This document shows positions 34,349 through 41,478 of a DNA stretch of 41,478 nt, piece by piece (the stretch's first letter is position 1; every line of letters starts with the position of its first letter). The translations under genes and the position numbers were made by a program. The stretch spans positions 1 through 41,478 of the forward strand of contig CAMDOM010000029.1 in NCBI GenBank assembly GCA_945903645.1, written 5' to 3'. Origin of the DNA: Chryseobacterium gleum. GTDB lineage: Bacteria > Bacteroidota > Bacteroidia > UBA10329. The notes beneath the pieces are model-generated. The model searched no databases. It was not told where the DNA came from and was given only the letters and a program-made list of their open reading frames with translations.

Positions 34349-34490
34349 GCAATCAATATTTCGCCTTGAAAGGTAGGGAATCACCTATTCCTAGCACAAT
34401 AGCGCATCGCTTCAATCCATGCCCTCATTTGGCTTCACCTCTTGCGCTCACAAAATCTGTTAACTGCGGCAAGGCAATTGTGTGCAGATA

Positions 34491-34498
34491 TACCTTTG
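34491..34498 (+). promoter_or_regulatory. Bacteroidota -7 element (TACCTTTG) for the RprX-like kinase gene
   Basis: An exact TAnnTTTG match just seven bases before a TTG codon (34505) that would give a well-formed N-terminus, and 43 bases before the first downstream ATG (34541). It rules out the upstream TTG at 34442 as the start. Confidence 0.5.
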
Positions 34499-34504
34499 CC
34501 CGCC

Positions 34505-36154
34505 TTGGGAGAAACCACCGTCAAACCTATCATTGTGCTTATGTCCGTGGCCCTTATTGGGCTAATCGGAATACAGCTCTATTGGATTAAAAACGCAATA
34601 AAACTCCGCGAACAGCGCTTTGAAAGTGCAGTAAACGAGGCGCTGAGCGGTGTGGTGTATCAATACGACAAGCTGAAAACTGCTGATAGATTGGCCATGC
34701 AAATGGATTTCGATTTGCGGAAAAGGCGCATTATGATGCAGATGGACTCCATCAATCGCGCTGTGAGTACCACGCAATCAGGGCCAATAGACGAACAATT
34801 TGCGCCACTAGGAGACCAACGCCATCGCTTCGACCCTGACCTTAAAATTGAAGTATACGAGGAGTTTCTAGTCGATTCGGCTGGGCAGTTGGTAAAACGA
34901 AGCCGCCAACGCGAGTTTAAAAACCCCAACTATGCGCCTTTAAAACCACCTTTATCCCTAGAGCCGGCCGACCGCATGGCGTGGGTTACCGATTCTATGA
35001 ACCGCGCCCAACACGTAAACCTGCAATGGCTTGAAAAACGGGCCGAAATGGTGAACGATATTTTCGAAGAATTGGTAACCGTTGACCTTACGGACCAAGC
35101 AGAATCCATAGACCCCATAATTTTAGATTCCATAATTCGCCAGCAATTGGCCGACCGCGGCATAGAGGCCAGCTATGTGTTTGGGCTCTTCGACCCATTT
35201 ATGAACCCACTGCATATCGACTCTAACCAGCAGCATTGGGATAGCATTGCCACCTCCATTCATCGCATCAACCTCACTCCGGGCAATGTGTTTACACCGC
35301 CCATTTTTCTCTCGGTATATTTTCCTCACCAAAGCAATTATTTACTGCGCAATATGTGGGTGCTGCTAGCACTTTCTGCCTTGCTCATTCTGGTTATCAT
35401 CTTCTCGTTTTCGTTCACCATTTCTACCATCAACAAGCAAAAGCAGCTTTCCGAAATCAAGAACGACTTTATAAATAACATGACCCACGAGCTGAAAACG
35501 CCCATCAGCACCATTTCGTTGGCCTGCCAAGCCCTTACCGACCCCGACATTAAAACACGCCCCGGAATTGTGGACAATTACGTTCGCGTTATAGGTGACG
35601 AAAACAAGCGCCTAGCAATGGTGGTCGAAAATGTGTTGCGCACCGCTGTGATGGACAAAGGCGAGCTAAAACTGAAGGTTAATCCCTTGGATATGCACGA
35701 TATTGTGACCCACGTGGCGCAAACAATGCAATTGCAAGTGGAACAGCGCGGAGGTCAAATTGTGTTGCAATTGGAAGCCTCTAATGCCATGGTAGAAGCC
35801 GACCAAGTGCACCTCACCAACGTGGTGTTTAACCTTATTGACAATGCACTGAAATACTCCGAAAACGAACCACTCATTACCGTGGGAACGCGAAATGCCA
35901 ACAACGGCATCATCATTTTTTTGGAAGACAATGGCATCGGTATCTCGAAAGAAAACCAAAAGCGCATTTTCGAAAAGCTGTATCGTGTGCCCACGGGCAA
36001 CATCCACAATGTGAAAGGCTTTGGACTTGGCCTCAGTTATGTGCAAGCCATTATGGAAAAACACCACGGTTGGATTACCGTGAAAAGCGAACTGGGCAAA
36101 GGCAGCCGTTTCGAAATTCAAATACCTCATCATCACAAAGCAGACGAGCGCTAA
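34505..36154 (+). CDS. Membrane sensor histidine kinase (RprX-like)
   Basis: About 549 residues: TM1 near the N-terminus (LMSVALIGLIGIQLYWI), a ~260-residue extracytoplasmic domain, TM2 (MWVLLALSALLILVIIFSFSF), then a HisKA domain with NNMTHELKTPISTISL (His328) and HATPase_c (N-box NLIDNALKYSEN, G1 LEDNGIGIS, F-box KRIFEKLYRVP, G2 GFGLGLSYVQAIMEKHHG). The start is uncertain. TTG 34505 gives the ~12 residues that precede the first helix in related kinases and lies next to the -7 element; ATG 34541 would begin within the helix. The response regulator gene is 54 bases downstream. The pair resembles RprX/RprY of Bacteroides; the signal is unknown. Confidence 0.85.
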   Translation: MGETTVKPIIVLMSVALIGLIGIQLYWIKNAIKLREQRFESAVNEALSGVVYQYDKLKTADRLAMQMDFDLRKRRIMMQMDSINRAVSTTQSGPIDEQFAPLGDQRHRFDPDLKIEVYEEFLVDSAGQLVKRSRQREFKNPNYAPLKPPLSLEPADRMAWVTDSMNRAQHVNLQWLEKRAEMVNDIFEELVTVDLTDQAESIDPIILDSIIRQQLADRGIEASYVFGLFDPFMNPLHIDSNQQHWDSIATSIHRINLTPGNVFTPPIFLSVYFPHQSNYLLRNMWVLLALSALLILVIIFSFSFTISTINKQKQLSEIKNDFINNMTHELKTPISTISLACQALTDPDIKTRPGIVDNYVRVIGDENKRLAMVVENVLRTAVMDKGELKLKVNPLDMHDIVTHVAQTMQLQVEQRGGQIVLQLEASNAMVEADQVHLTNVVFNLIDNALKYSENEPLITVGTRNANNGIIIFLEDNGIGISKENQKRIFEKLYRVPTGNIHNVKGFGLGLSYVQAIMEKHHGWITVKSELGKGSRFEIQIPHHHKADER

Positions 36155-36208
36155 GCTTTTCTCAAATTACACCACATCATCCCTTCACCTTCTAAAACCC
36201 AAAACACC

Positions 36209-36910
36209 ATGAGCGCCAAAAAAACAAACATCCTGCTTACTGAAGACGACCCCAATCTTGGCATGCTGCTGCGCGACTACTTGGAAGCAAAGGGCTATCG
36301 CGTGTCGTTGGCCGTTAATGGCAAAAAAGGCTACGAGCTTTTTAACCAAGGAAACTTTGATATGTGCATTCTAGATGTGATGATGCCCGTGAAAGACGGG
36401 TTCACCATGGCCGAGGAAATACGCCAAACGGATAAGAACATCCCCATCATTTTCCTCACGGCCAAAACCATGAAAGAAGATAAACAACGCGGATTTGAAA
36501 CGGGTGCTGATGACTACATTACCAAGCCATTTAGCATGGACGAATTGCTGATGCGTATGAATGCCATATTGCGCAGAACGCAAGTGGATGTAAACCGTCC
36601 GCAAAAACAAGAACCCATCAAAGTAGGCGAGTTTATGTTCGATTTCGATACGCAAGTGTTGAGCAGAAATGGCGAAAAGCGCAAGCTAACCACCAAAGAA
36701 AACGACCTGCTGCAATTGCTATGTGCCAACCGCTACGATATTCTTGACCGCAACTACACCCTTAACCGCATTTGGGGTGCCGATAACTATTTCAACTCGC
36801 GCAGCATGGATGTGTACATCGCCAAATTGCGCAAATACCTGAGCGAAGACCCCGAAATAGAACTGGTAAACGTGCACGGCAAGGGGTTTAAGTTGCTCGC
36901 TAAGGCCTAA
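36209..36910 (+). CDS. OmpR-family response regulator (RprY-like)
   Basis: A 233-residue regulator. Receiver domain: acidic pocket EDD (residues 12-14), phospho-acceptor Asp56 in CILDVMMPVKDG, Thr in FLTAKT, Lys in YITKPFSMDEL. The OmpR-type winged helix follows (residues ~135-230), with LTTKENDLLQLLCANRYDILDRN, NRIWGADNYFNSRSMDVYIAKLRKYL and VNVHGKGFKLL. The sequence LTEDDPNLGMLLRDYLEAKGY is very like the RprY branch of Bacteroidota regulators. It pairs with the upstream kinase, probably on one transcript. Confidence 0.93.
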   Translation: MSAKKTNILLTEDDPNLGMLLRDYLEAKGYRVSLAVNGKKGYELFNQGNFDMCILDVMMPVKDGFTMAEEIRQTDKNIPIIFLTAKTMKEDKQRGFETGADDYITKPFSMDELLMRMNAILRRTQVDVNRPQKQEPIKVGEFMFDFDTQVLSRNGEKRKLTTKENDLLQLLCANRYDILDRNYTLNRIWGADNYFNSRSMDVYIAKLRKYLSEDPEIELVNVHGKGFKLLAKA

Positions 36911-37142
36911 GTGGCGGCAAAACCATTTCTCTTTTGAGTCAGCGATTTTAATTGTTAGTTGTGCGCTTATGGAGCAAAAATTATCCTCGTACAATCAATA
37001 CGGATAAATACTTCACCTATTTAATTTTCTTAAAACCTGGTAGGTATTACTAAGAACGCATTTCAGCAGCTAAGAAAGGGGTGCGGTGTTTGGTGGAAGG
37101 ATGGTTGGGAGCGCGGGGTGAAAACGCGCGCTATTTTGGGGA

Positions 37143-37922
37143 TTATAGCTGAGTGCGAATAAGTTTAAACTCCGATTCACTCAAATTGAGTTGTATAACT
37201 TTTGCTTTGGGATACTTCTTGTTTCTCAGATTGATAATCATGTCCCTGTTTTCAGGACTAATGGAAGCTCCAAGTAATATTTCACTTATCAGCTCAGCAG
37301 GAAATTGAATTTTCTTAGCAGCACCTTCCTTTAAAATAACTCGGTATTCCTTTTCATAAGACCAGTCCAACGATATATAAAATAGTTGTTTTTACACATT
37401 TTCCACATCATATTTCTGAGGTGCGATGTGAGGATAAATGTTGGTATAATGCACAGGTCCAATCGTTGTAAATTTTTGAAGTCTAGTAAGTAAGTTCATA
37501 TCCATACCTAAGCAAAATCCTGAATGTGATCCACCATAATGCGACCACATTAGGAGGTTTTCAGCATCCCCACTCAAACAATAAACCCCAAAATTCTCTT
37601 TGAATTGTTTGGTTTGAAATTGCACATACTCAGCCTGAACATCCTTGTCTCTCATCCCTTTCCAGACTTCTTCCTTTAAGACTTCTGGTAATTGTGAGTA
37701 ATTCTCATATTGATTAGCGAATTCGTCAAACTGAGTTCTATTTGAAACAAGTAGCTCAATTTTCAAAGGAATGTTGCAGTCAAAAGGGTCATTGAAATTT
37801 GGAGATGAAATATATAATTCCTGATTTTCAAGAAGTATAAACCCAATAGAATCAGAGGCTCGATACTTATACAAAGTATTTGGAACAACTGCTTTCGAAA
37901 TGGGATCAATTATCGGATTCAC
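37143..37922 (-). pseudogene. DUF2971-family gene broken by an in-frame TAA
   Basis: Minus-strand frame from GTG 37922 to 37143 encodes a ~259-codon DUF2971 protein interrupted by one TAA (37394-37392). N-terminal part: TLYKYRASDSIGFILLENQELYIS-type start (split), SSPNFNDPFDCN, CLSGDAENLLMWSHYGGSHSGFCLG, VHYTNIYP, all classic DUF2971 segments. After the stop the same frame continues KQLFYISLDWSYEKEYRVI, the conserved S-x-DWxYExEyR segment. A single substitution in a sense codon explains it; no frameshift is needed. The GTG start overlaps the pntB stop (GTGA), so the gene was part of the pnt transcript. The family has no known biochemical role but is often linked to defence islands and mobile regions. 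A sequencing error cannot be excluded. Confidence 0.8.
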
Positions 37923-39334
37923 AACCCCTTCAACTCACTCACCAACTCTGTCAGCACCTTCTTGGCATCGCCAAAGAGCATGCTGCTCTTGTCGCGATAA
38001 AAGAGGTCGTTGTCAATACCCGCGTAGCCCACGTTCATCGAGCGCTTGTTGATGACGGTGTGCTTGGCATCTTCCACAGAGAGGATAGGCATGCCGTAGA
38101 TGGGCGAGGAGGGGTCTTCCTTGGCGGCAGGGTTCACCACATCGTTGGCACCCAGCACCAGCACCACATCGCAGGTAGAGAATTCGGGGTTAATGTCTTC
38201 CATCTCCACCAGTTTGTCGTATTCCACGTTGCTTTCTGCAAGCAGTACGTTCATGTGCCCGGGCATGCGGCCCGCCACAGGGTGAATGGCGTATTTTACT
38301 TCCACGCCACGGCTTGCAAGAATGCTTTCCAACTCGTGTACCACGTGCTGCGCTTGCGCCACCGCCAAACCATAACCGGGAACGATAATCACTTTAGAAG
38401 AGTAGTTGAGCAATACAGCCAAGTCGCTTGGACTTGTTTGCTTGTAGGATTTCTGTTTGCCATCGCCACCCGCAGCAACGGCAGCACCACCTGTACCAAA
38501 AGCACCGAATACCACCGCACTTAGCGAACGGTTCATGCCGTTACACATCACCACCGTCAAAATCGTTCCTGCCGAACCAACGAGAATACCGCCTGTCAGC
38601 ATGGCCATGTTGCCATAGAGGAAGCCACCAAAGGCAGCCGCCATACCCGTAAAGGAATTCAAAAGCGAGATGACCACAGGCATATCCGCCCCACCAATGG
38701 GTAGTACGAAAAGCACGCCATAGGCCAAACTCAAACCAAGAAGGATATACACCCACATGTCAACGTTTTCAGCTCCGATGTGTCCACCTGCCAAGCAGAT
38801 GGTCAGACCGACCGCAGCTATGATGAGACCTGTGTTCATCACGTTATAGAAAGGAAGTCGGATGTCCTTGTTCAGGTTACCGTTCAACTTCAAGAAGGCA
38901 ATCATACTCCCTGCAAAGGAGGTAGAACCAATCACCAATCCAGCATAAATGGTGAGGAGTATAAGCCCAGATGCCTCTGGGTTGTGCGCATAATGCGGAA
39001 ACTCAATCAATCCAATAATGGCAGCACAGGCACCGCCCATTCCGTTAAATAAGGAAACCATCTGCGGCATATCGGTCATTTGCACGCGCTTGGCCATCAG
39101 GTACCCGAGAATGGAACCAATCACAATTCCGCCCGCGATCCATGGAAGGTTGTGCAGGTGGTTTCCGCTTTCTTCCTTATACAGGAAAATGGTGGCAGCA
39201 ACCGCCACGGTCATACCCGCAGCCGCCCAAAGATTTCCTTTTCGGGCGCTCTTCGGGTCGCTCATCATCTTCAGTCCGAAGATGTAAAGTACCGATGCAA
39301 TGAGGTACGCTATCTCTAAAACATAATGGCTCAT
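37919..39334 (-). CDS. pntB: Proton-translocating NAD(P)+ transhydrogenase subunit beta
   Basis: A 471-residue protein: nine or so transmembrane helices (domain II) in residues 1-285, and the cytoplasmic NADP(H)-binding domain III at residues ~295-471, with VIIVPGYGLAVAQAQHVVHEL, HPVAGRMPGHMNVLLAES and VVLVLGANDVVNPAAKEDPSSPIYGMP. With PntA it couples hydride transfer from NADH to NADP+ to proton entry, supplying NADPH. It starts 3 bases after the pntA2 stop. The end overlaps the DUF2971 pseudogene. Confidence 0.96.
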   Translation of the reverse strand: MSHYVLEIAYLIASVLYIFGLKMMSDPKSARKGNLWAAAGMTVAVAATIFLYKEESGNHLHNLPWIAGGIVIGSILGYLMAKRVQMTDMPQMVSLFNGMGGACAAIIGLIEFPHYAHNPEASGLILLTIYAGLVIGSTSFAGSMIAFLKLNGNLNKDIRLPFYNVMNTGLIIAAVGLTICLAGGHIGAENVDMWVYILLGLSLAYGVLFVLPIGGADMPVVISLLNSFTGMAAAFGGFLYGNMAMLTGGILVGSAGTILTVVMCNGMNRSLSAVVFGAFGTGGAAVAAGGDGKQKSYKQTSPSDLAVLLNYSSKVIIVPGYGLAVAQAQHVVHELESILASRGVEVKYAIHPVAGRMPGHMNVLLAESNVEYDKLVEMEDINPEFSTCDVVLVLGANDVVNPAAKEDPSSPIYGMPILSVEDAKHTVINKRSMNVGYAGIDNDLFYRDKSSMLFGDAKKVLTELVSELKGL

Positions 39335-39337
39335 CGC

Positions 39338-39658
39338 TTAGTCTTTTTTAGCTGGTTTCTTCTTGAACATCTCCAACATGCGGTCGGTCACCACAAATCC
39401 ACCCACCACGTTCACTGTGCCGAGAATTACGGCTAGAAAGCCGAGAATGAGTGCCACATAGTTGTCGGGCGATGCGGTTCCCATTACAATTATGGCACCT
39501 ACTACCACCACACCGTGGATGGCGTTGGCACCGCTCATCAGGGGCGTGTGCAGTACGGTTGGTACGCTTTCGATGACTTCAATTCCGAGAATGATGGATA
39601 GAATCACGATGTAAATCATGTCCATGTGCTCGTAGGCAAATGCTAAGATTGGTTCCAT
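39338..39658 (-). CDS. pntA2: NAD(P)+ transhydrogenase subunit alpha, membrane part (alpha-2)
   Basis: A 106-residue protein with three hydrophobic helices (DMIYIVILSIILGIEVI, AIHGVVVVGAIIVMGTA, YVALILGFLAVILGTVNVVGGFVV), corresponding to the C-terminal membrane domain of E. coli PntA encoded as a separate gene, as usual in three-subunit transhydrogenases. The segment VPTVLHTPLMSGANAIHGVV is the family hallmark. It lies between pntA1 and pntB; the palindromic repeat (39698-39786) separates it from pntA1. Confidence 0.95.
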   Translation of the reverse strand: MEPILAFAYEHMDMIYIVILSIILGIEVIESVPTVLHTPLMSGANAIHGVVVVGAIIVMGTASPDNYVALILGFLAVILGTVNVVGGFVVTDRMLEMFKKKPAKKD

Positions 39659-39697
39659 TCGTTAGGTTTTAGCTATTAGGTATTAGTGAATTGTGTT

Positions 39698-39786
39698 CTT
39701 CGATACGTTCCGATGAAAAATCGGAACACTCGGAATGACCCACGCGTTGGGTCACCCTGAGTGTTGCTGAAAGCAACTTATCGAAG
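39698..39786. repeat. Intergenic palindromic repeat (REP-like) between pntA1 and pntA2
   Basis: The outer ends CTTCGATA (39698-39705) and TATCGAAG (39779-39786) are perfect inverted repeats. Inside are three hairpins: GTTCCGAT/ATCGGAAC (39707-39714, 39720-39727, loop GAAAA), GACCCA/TGGGTC (39737-39742, 39748-39753, with further outer pairing CACTC/GAGTG) and GTTGCT/AGCAAC (39763-39768, 39772-39777, loop GAA). This 'ATCGAAGggtg ... CACCCTGAGTG' type of compound palindrome is a dispersed intergenic repeat form in Bacteroidota genomes. Here it sits in the middle of an operon and will be transcribed. Only one copy is in the window. Confidence 0.7.
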
Positions 39787-39805
39787 GGTGTGCGGTTGGA
39801 GTTCA

Positions 39806-40939
39806 TCAAGCGTTGGTAGCAGTTTCTTTAGGCAACACCGAAAGATGCACCAGTTTTCCGTCTCTGATAATCAGCGAACCAGCAGTTATCTCGTCTTTCA
39901 TGTCCCATTTGAATTGATTGTCTGCCGTAAGGTGCAGCAAGAAGTTCGATACATTCTTAGCAAAAAGTTCGCTGGCGTTCATCGGTAGGGTAGCAGGGAG
40001 GTTCCCTTCTCCAAGGATGGTGACGCCACCAACCCGTACAGTTTCGTTCAGTTTGCTGGCGCTGACGTTACCCCCTTGCGAAACAGCCATATCCACTATT
40101 ACGGCTCCCGGTTTCATCTTGGCAAGCATCTCATCGGTTATCAACAAAGGCGCTTTTTTACCTGGGATGAGAGCGGTGGTGATAACGAGGTCGGCTTCGG
40201 CAACTTTTGCGGTTACAACTTCCTGTTGCTTCTTCAAGAACTCTTGCGAAACGTTGGTCACGTAACCTCCGGCCATGTCCACGCTTTCGTCTCCAGCCAC
40301 TTCAATGAACTTTCCACCGAGCGATTGCACCTGCTCTTTCGTCTCTGGACGGATATCCGAAACCCAGACGTTGGCTCCAAGTCTTTTTGCCGTGGCGATG
40401 GCTTGCAAACCCGCCACACCAGCACCAAAGATGATCACGGTAGAAGGTTTGATGGTTCCAGCAGATGTCATCAACATGGGGAAGATCTTGCCCATTTCGG
40501 CACCGCCAAGCAATACGGCCTTATAACCGGCCAAATTGGCCTGTGAACTCAGCACATCCATGCTTTGAGCTAATGAAGTTCGTGGTATCGCATCCATCGA
40601 AAAGGCATTCACACCTACTTCGGCCAAAGCCTTCACCACATCAAGATTTGCAGCCGCGAACAAGAGGGAAATCAGGGTTGAACCCGCTTTCAACTTCTGC
40701 GCTTCCTCCACGGTTGGCGGATTGATCTTGGCTACGATATCGCATTCGAAGGCGTTCGTCTTGGCACCGATAACGGCTCCGGCCTGCGTGTAATCGCCAT
40801 CCGAGAAGAAGGACTTTTCGCCCGCTCCGCTTTCTACGATAATCTCAAATCCTTTTGCTTTCAATTGCTTCGCGATGGTAGGCGTAATGGCTACTCTAGT
40901 TTCGCGTGCTTGTGTTTCTTTTGGAACTCCTATCTTCAA
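39806..40939 (-). CDS. pntA: NAD(P)+ transhydrogenase subunit alpha, NAD(H)-binding part (alpha-1)
   Basis: A 377-residue protein related to alanine dehydrogenase: MKIGVPKETQARETRVAITP, VESGAGEKSFFSDGDY, FSMDAIPRTSLAQSMDVLSSQANLAGYKAVL (positions ~125-160), the Rossmann motif VIIFGAGVAGLQAIATAKRLGA, SDIRPETKEQVQSLGGKF and ALIPGKKAPLLIT. It is the cytoplasmic NADH-binding domain I, encoded apart from the membrane piece. First gene of the leftward pntA1-pntA2-pntB operon, with a TACATTTG promoter 28 bases upstream. The IS5-family element lies about 300 bases further upstream. Confidence 0.95.
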   Translation of the reverse strand: MKIGVPKETQARETRVAITPTIAKQLKAKGFEIIVESGAGEKSFFSDGDYTQAGAVIGAKTNAFECDIVAKINPPTVEEAQKLKAGSTLISLLFAAANLDVVKALAEVGVNAFSMDAIPRTSLAQSMDVLSSQANLAGYKAVLLGGAEMGKIFPMLMTSAGTIKPSTVIIFGAGVAGLQAIATAKRLGANVWVSDIRPETKEQVQSLGGKFIEVAGDESVDMAGGYVTNVSQEFLKKQQEVVTAKVAEADLVITTALIPGKKAPLLITDEMLAKMKPGAVIVDMAVSQGGNVSASKLNETVRVGGVTILGEGNLPATLPMNASELFAKNVSNFLLHLTADNQFKWDMKDEITAGSLIIRDGKLVHLSVLPKETATNA

Positions 40940-41244
40940 AACTGGATGTGTAATTATTAATTTGAGTCAAATGTATTGTCTAAGCGATGAACAAATAGTT
41001 GCGTTTTAACAATTAACCAAGATAAAACATGATGGTCATTTTCTAAATTCTACTAAAGCTGTGAATTAAAATTTTAAGGTGTTGTAACTTATTTCCACTG
41101 CTAAAATGAAAATCAAATAGTAAAAACGACAGATTGCCTTGGTTTTATCGTCAAAGAGGAAACTGAACAAAGCCATATACTAGTCTAGTCAATCTCCCAA
41201 AGGCTTATTTACTCATGGAGATTTTCCTCACATTTCCCCAAAGT
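40940..41244. other. Upstream region of the pnt operon
   Basis: About 305 A+T-rich bases between pntA1 and the IS5-family end. It contains the pnt promoter (40968-40995, minus strand). I see no gene, tRNA or clear hairpin in the rest. Confidence 0.6.
40968..40995 (-). promoter_or_regulatory. Promoter of the pnt operon
   Basis: Minus-strand TTTG (40995-40992) and TACATTTG (40975-40968) match the Bacteroidota -33/-7 pair, with a 16-base spacer, slightly short. Transcription should begin about 24 bases before the pntA1 ATG. Confidence 0.55.
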
Positions 41245-41478
41245 GAGACCGTTGCACGGCATTATTCGAATAACTAATTGATTTTGAATAGTATAATTTG
41301 TATTTCGGATATTTTTTGTACTTTAGAATCATGAAAAAGACAGAACTCATAGGATTTGCAGATTTAGCTGTTCAAAAGCGTAAGGTGAAGTCGGTATTCT
41401 TCGATCAGGTTAATACCATTTTAGACTGGCGTCCGATAAGCAATATTATCAATAAACACTATGTAAAAGGTTCAAGTG
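41245..41478 (+). mobile_element. IS5-family insertion sequence, left end (cut by window edge)
   Basis: The segment GAGACCGTTGCACGG (41245-41259) resembles the terminal inverted repeats of IS5-family elements, which commonly begin GAGAC followed by TTGCA. The transposase gene starts 86 bases inside at 41331. The right end and target duplication are outside the window, so the exact left boundary is tentative (±3 bases). Confidence 0.6.
41331..41478 (+). CDS. IS5-family transposase (N-terminal part)
   Basis: ATG at 41331 opens a frame running past the window end, 49 codons visible: MKKTELIGFADLAVQKRKV, then FFDQVNTILDWRPISNIINK. This is the well-conserved N-terminal helical region of IS5-type (IS1031/IS903-like) transposases, where 'FFDQVNxxIDWRPI' is highly typical. 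The catalytic DDE residues are beyond the edge, so whether the gene is intact is unknown. Confidence 0.8.
   Translation, partial: MKKTELIGFADLAVQKRKVKSVFFDQVNTILDWRPISNIINKHYVKGSS

Noticed and set aside
37110-37135. GC-rich hairpin (GCGCG / CGCGC) downstream of the DUF2971 pseudogene as a terminator
   Set aside because: The stem is short with alternating G/C and no T-tract follows on either strand.
1-41478. CRISPR arrays, tRNA or rRNA genes, prophage modules
   Set aside because: No regularly spaced repeat series, no cloverleaf-like or rRNA-like segments and no phage structural genes were found on either strand.

Overview
The window is a chromosomal stretch from a Bacteroidota bacterium, most likely a member of the Flavobacteriales. 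The evidence is the type IX secretion (T9SS) sorting domains, Omp28-type proteins, the family-specific beta-barrels (DUF6029, DUF5777), the acpP-fabF-rnc gene order, an SdhCAB set with a single fused membrane subunit, and repeated use of the Bacteroidota promoter element TAnnTTTG. Few genes have a recognisable Shine-Dalgarno sequence, as is usual for the phylum. No rRNA, tRNA or CRISPR array was seen.

Layout. 1-4121 (+): end of trkA, trkH (K+ uptake), a DUF1905/YdeI-type protein, a secreted basic tandem-repeat protein of unknown function, and an SDR-like protein without the usual YxxxK motif. 4122-4618 has no gene but holds an IS3-family relic. 4619-8109 (-): tolC-type and hlyD-type efflux genes followed by tsaB. 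8309-13681 (+): acpP, fabF and rnc, then dxs, a small outer-membrane protein and a DUF1801 gene broken by a stop codon. 13883-17354 (+): succinate dehydrogenase sdhCAB, ending in a strong terminator. 17417-24820 (-): a frameshifted acyltransferase, ubiX, a beta-barrel, an Omp28-like lipoprotein, a DUF6029 barrel, a TlpA-like thioredoxin and a large T9SS-exported Omp28-like protein. 24891-25057 is a short non-coding element with terminal inverted repeats and a perfect 10-bp target duplication. 25115-30066 (+): a small T9SS cargo protein, a four-PAS NarL-type histidine kinase with its LuxR-type regulator, and a polytopic membrane protein. 30063-33072 (-): a compact five-gene operon (OB-fold protein, two cytochrome-like lipoproteins, YceI, DUF5777 barrel). 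33197-34348 (-): an FMN alpha-hydroxy-acid dehydrogenase. 34505-36910 (+): an RprXY-like two-component pair. 37143-40939 (-): the proton-translocating transhydrogenase pntA1-pntA2-pntB, with a palindromic repeat inside the operon and a nonsense-mutated DUF2971 gene at its end. 41245-41478 (+): the start of an IS5-family insertion sequence, cut by the window edge.

Much of the window is housekeeping: fatty acid, isoprenoid, respiratory, tRNA-modification and NADPH metabolism. The accessory signals are the mobile-element traces (IS3 relic, MITE-like element, palindromic repeat, IS5), three genes broken by a single change each, and the cytochrome-lipoprotein/YceI/DUF5777 operon. That operon is the best candidate here for a poorly described functional system.
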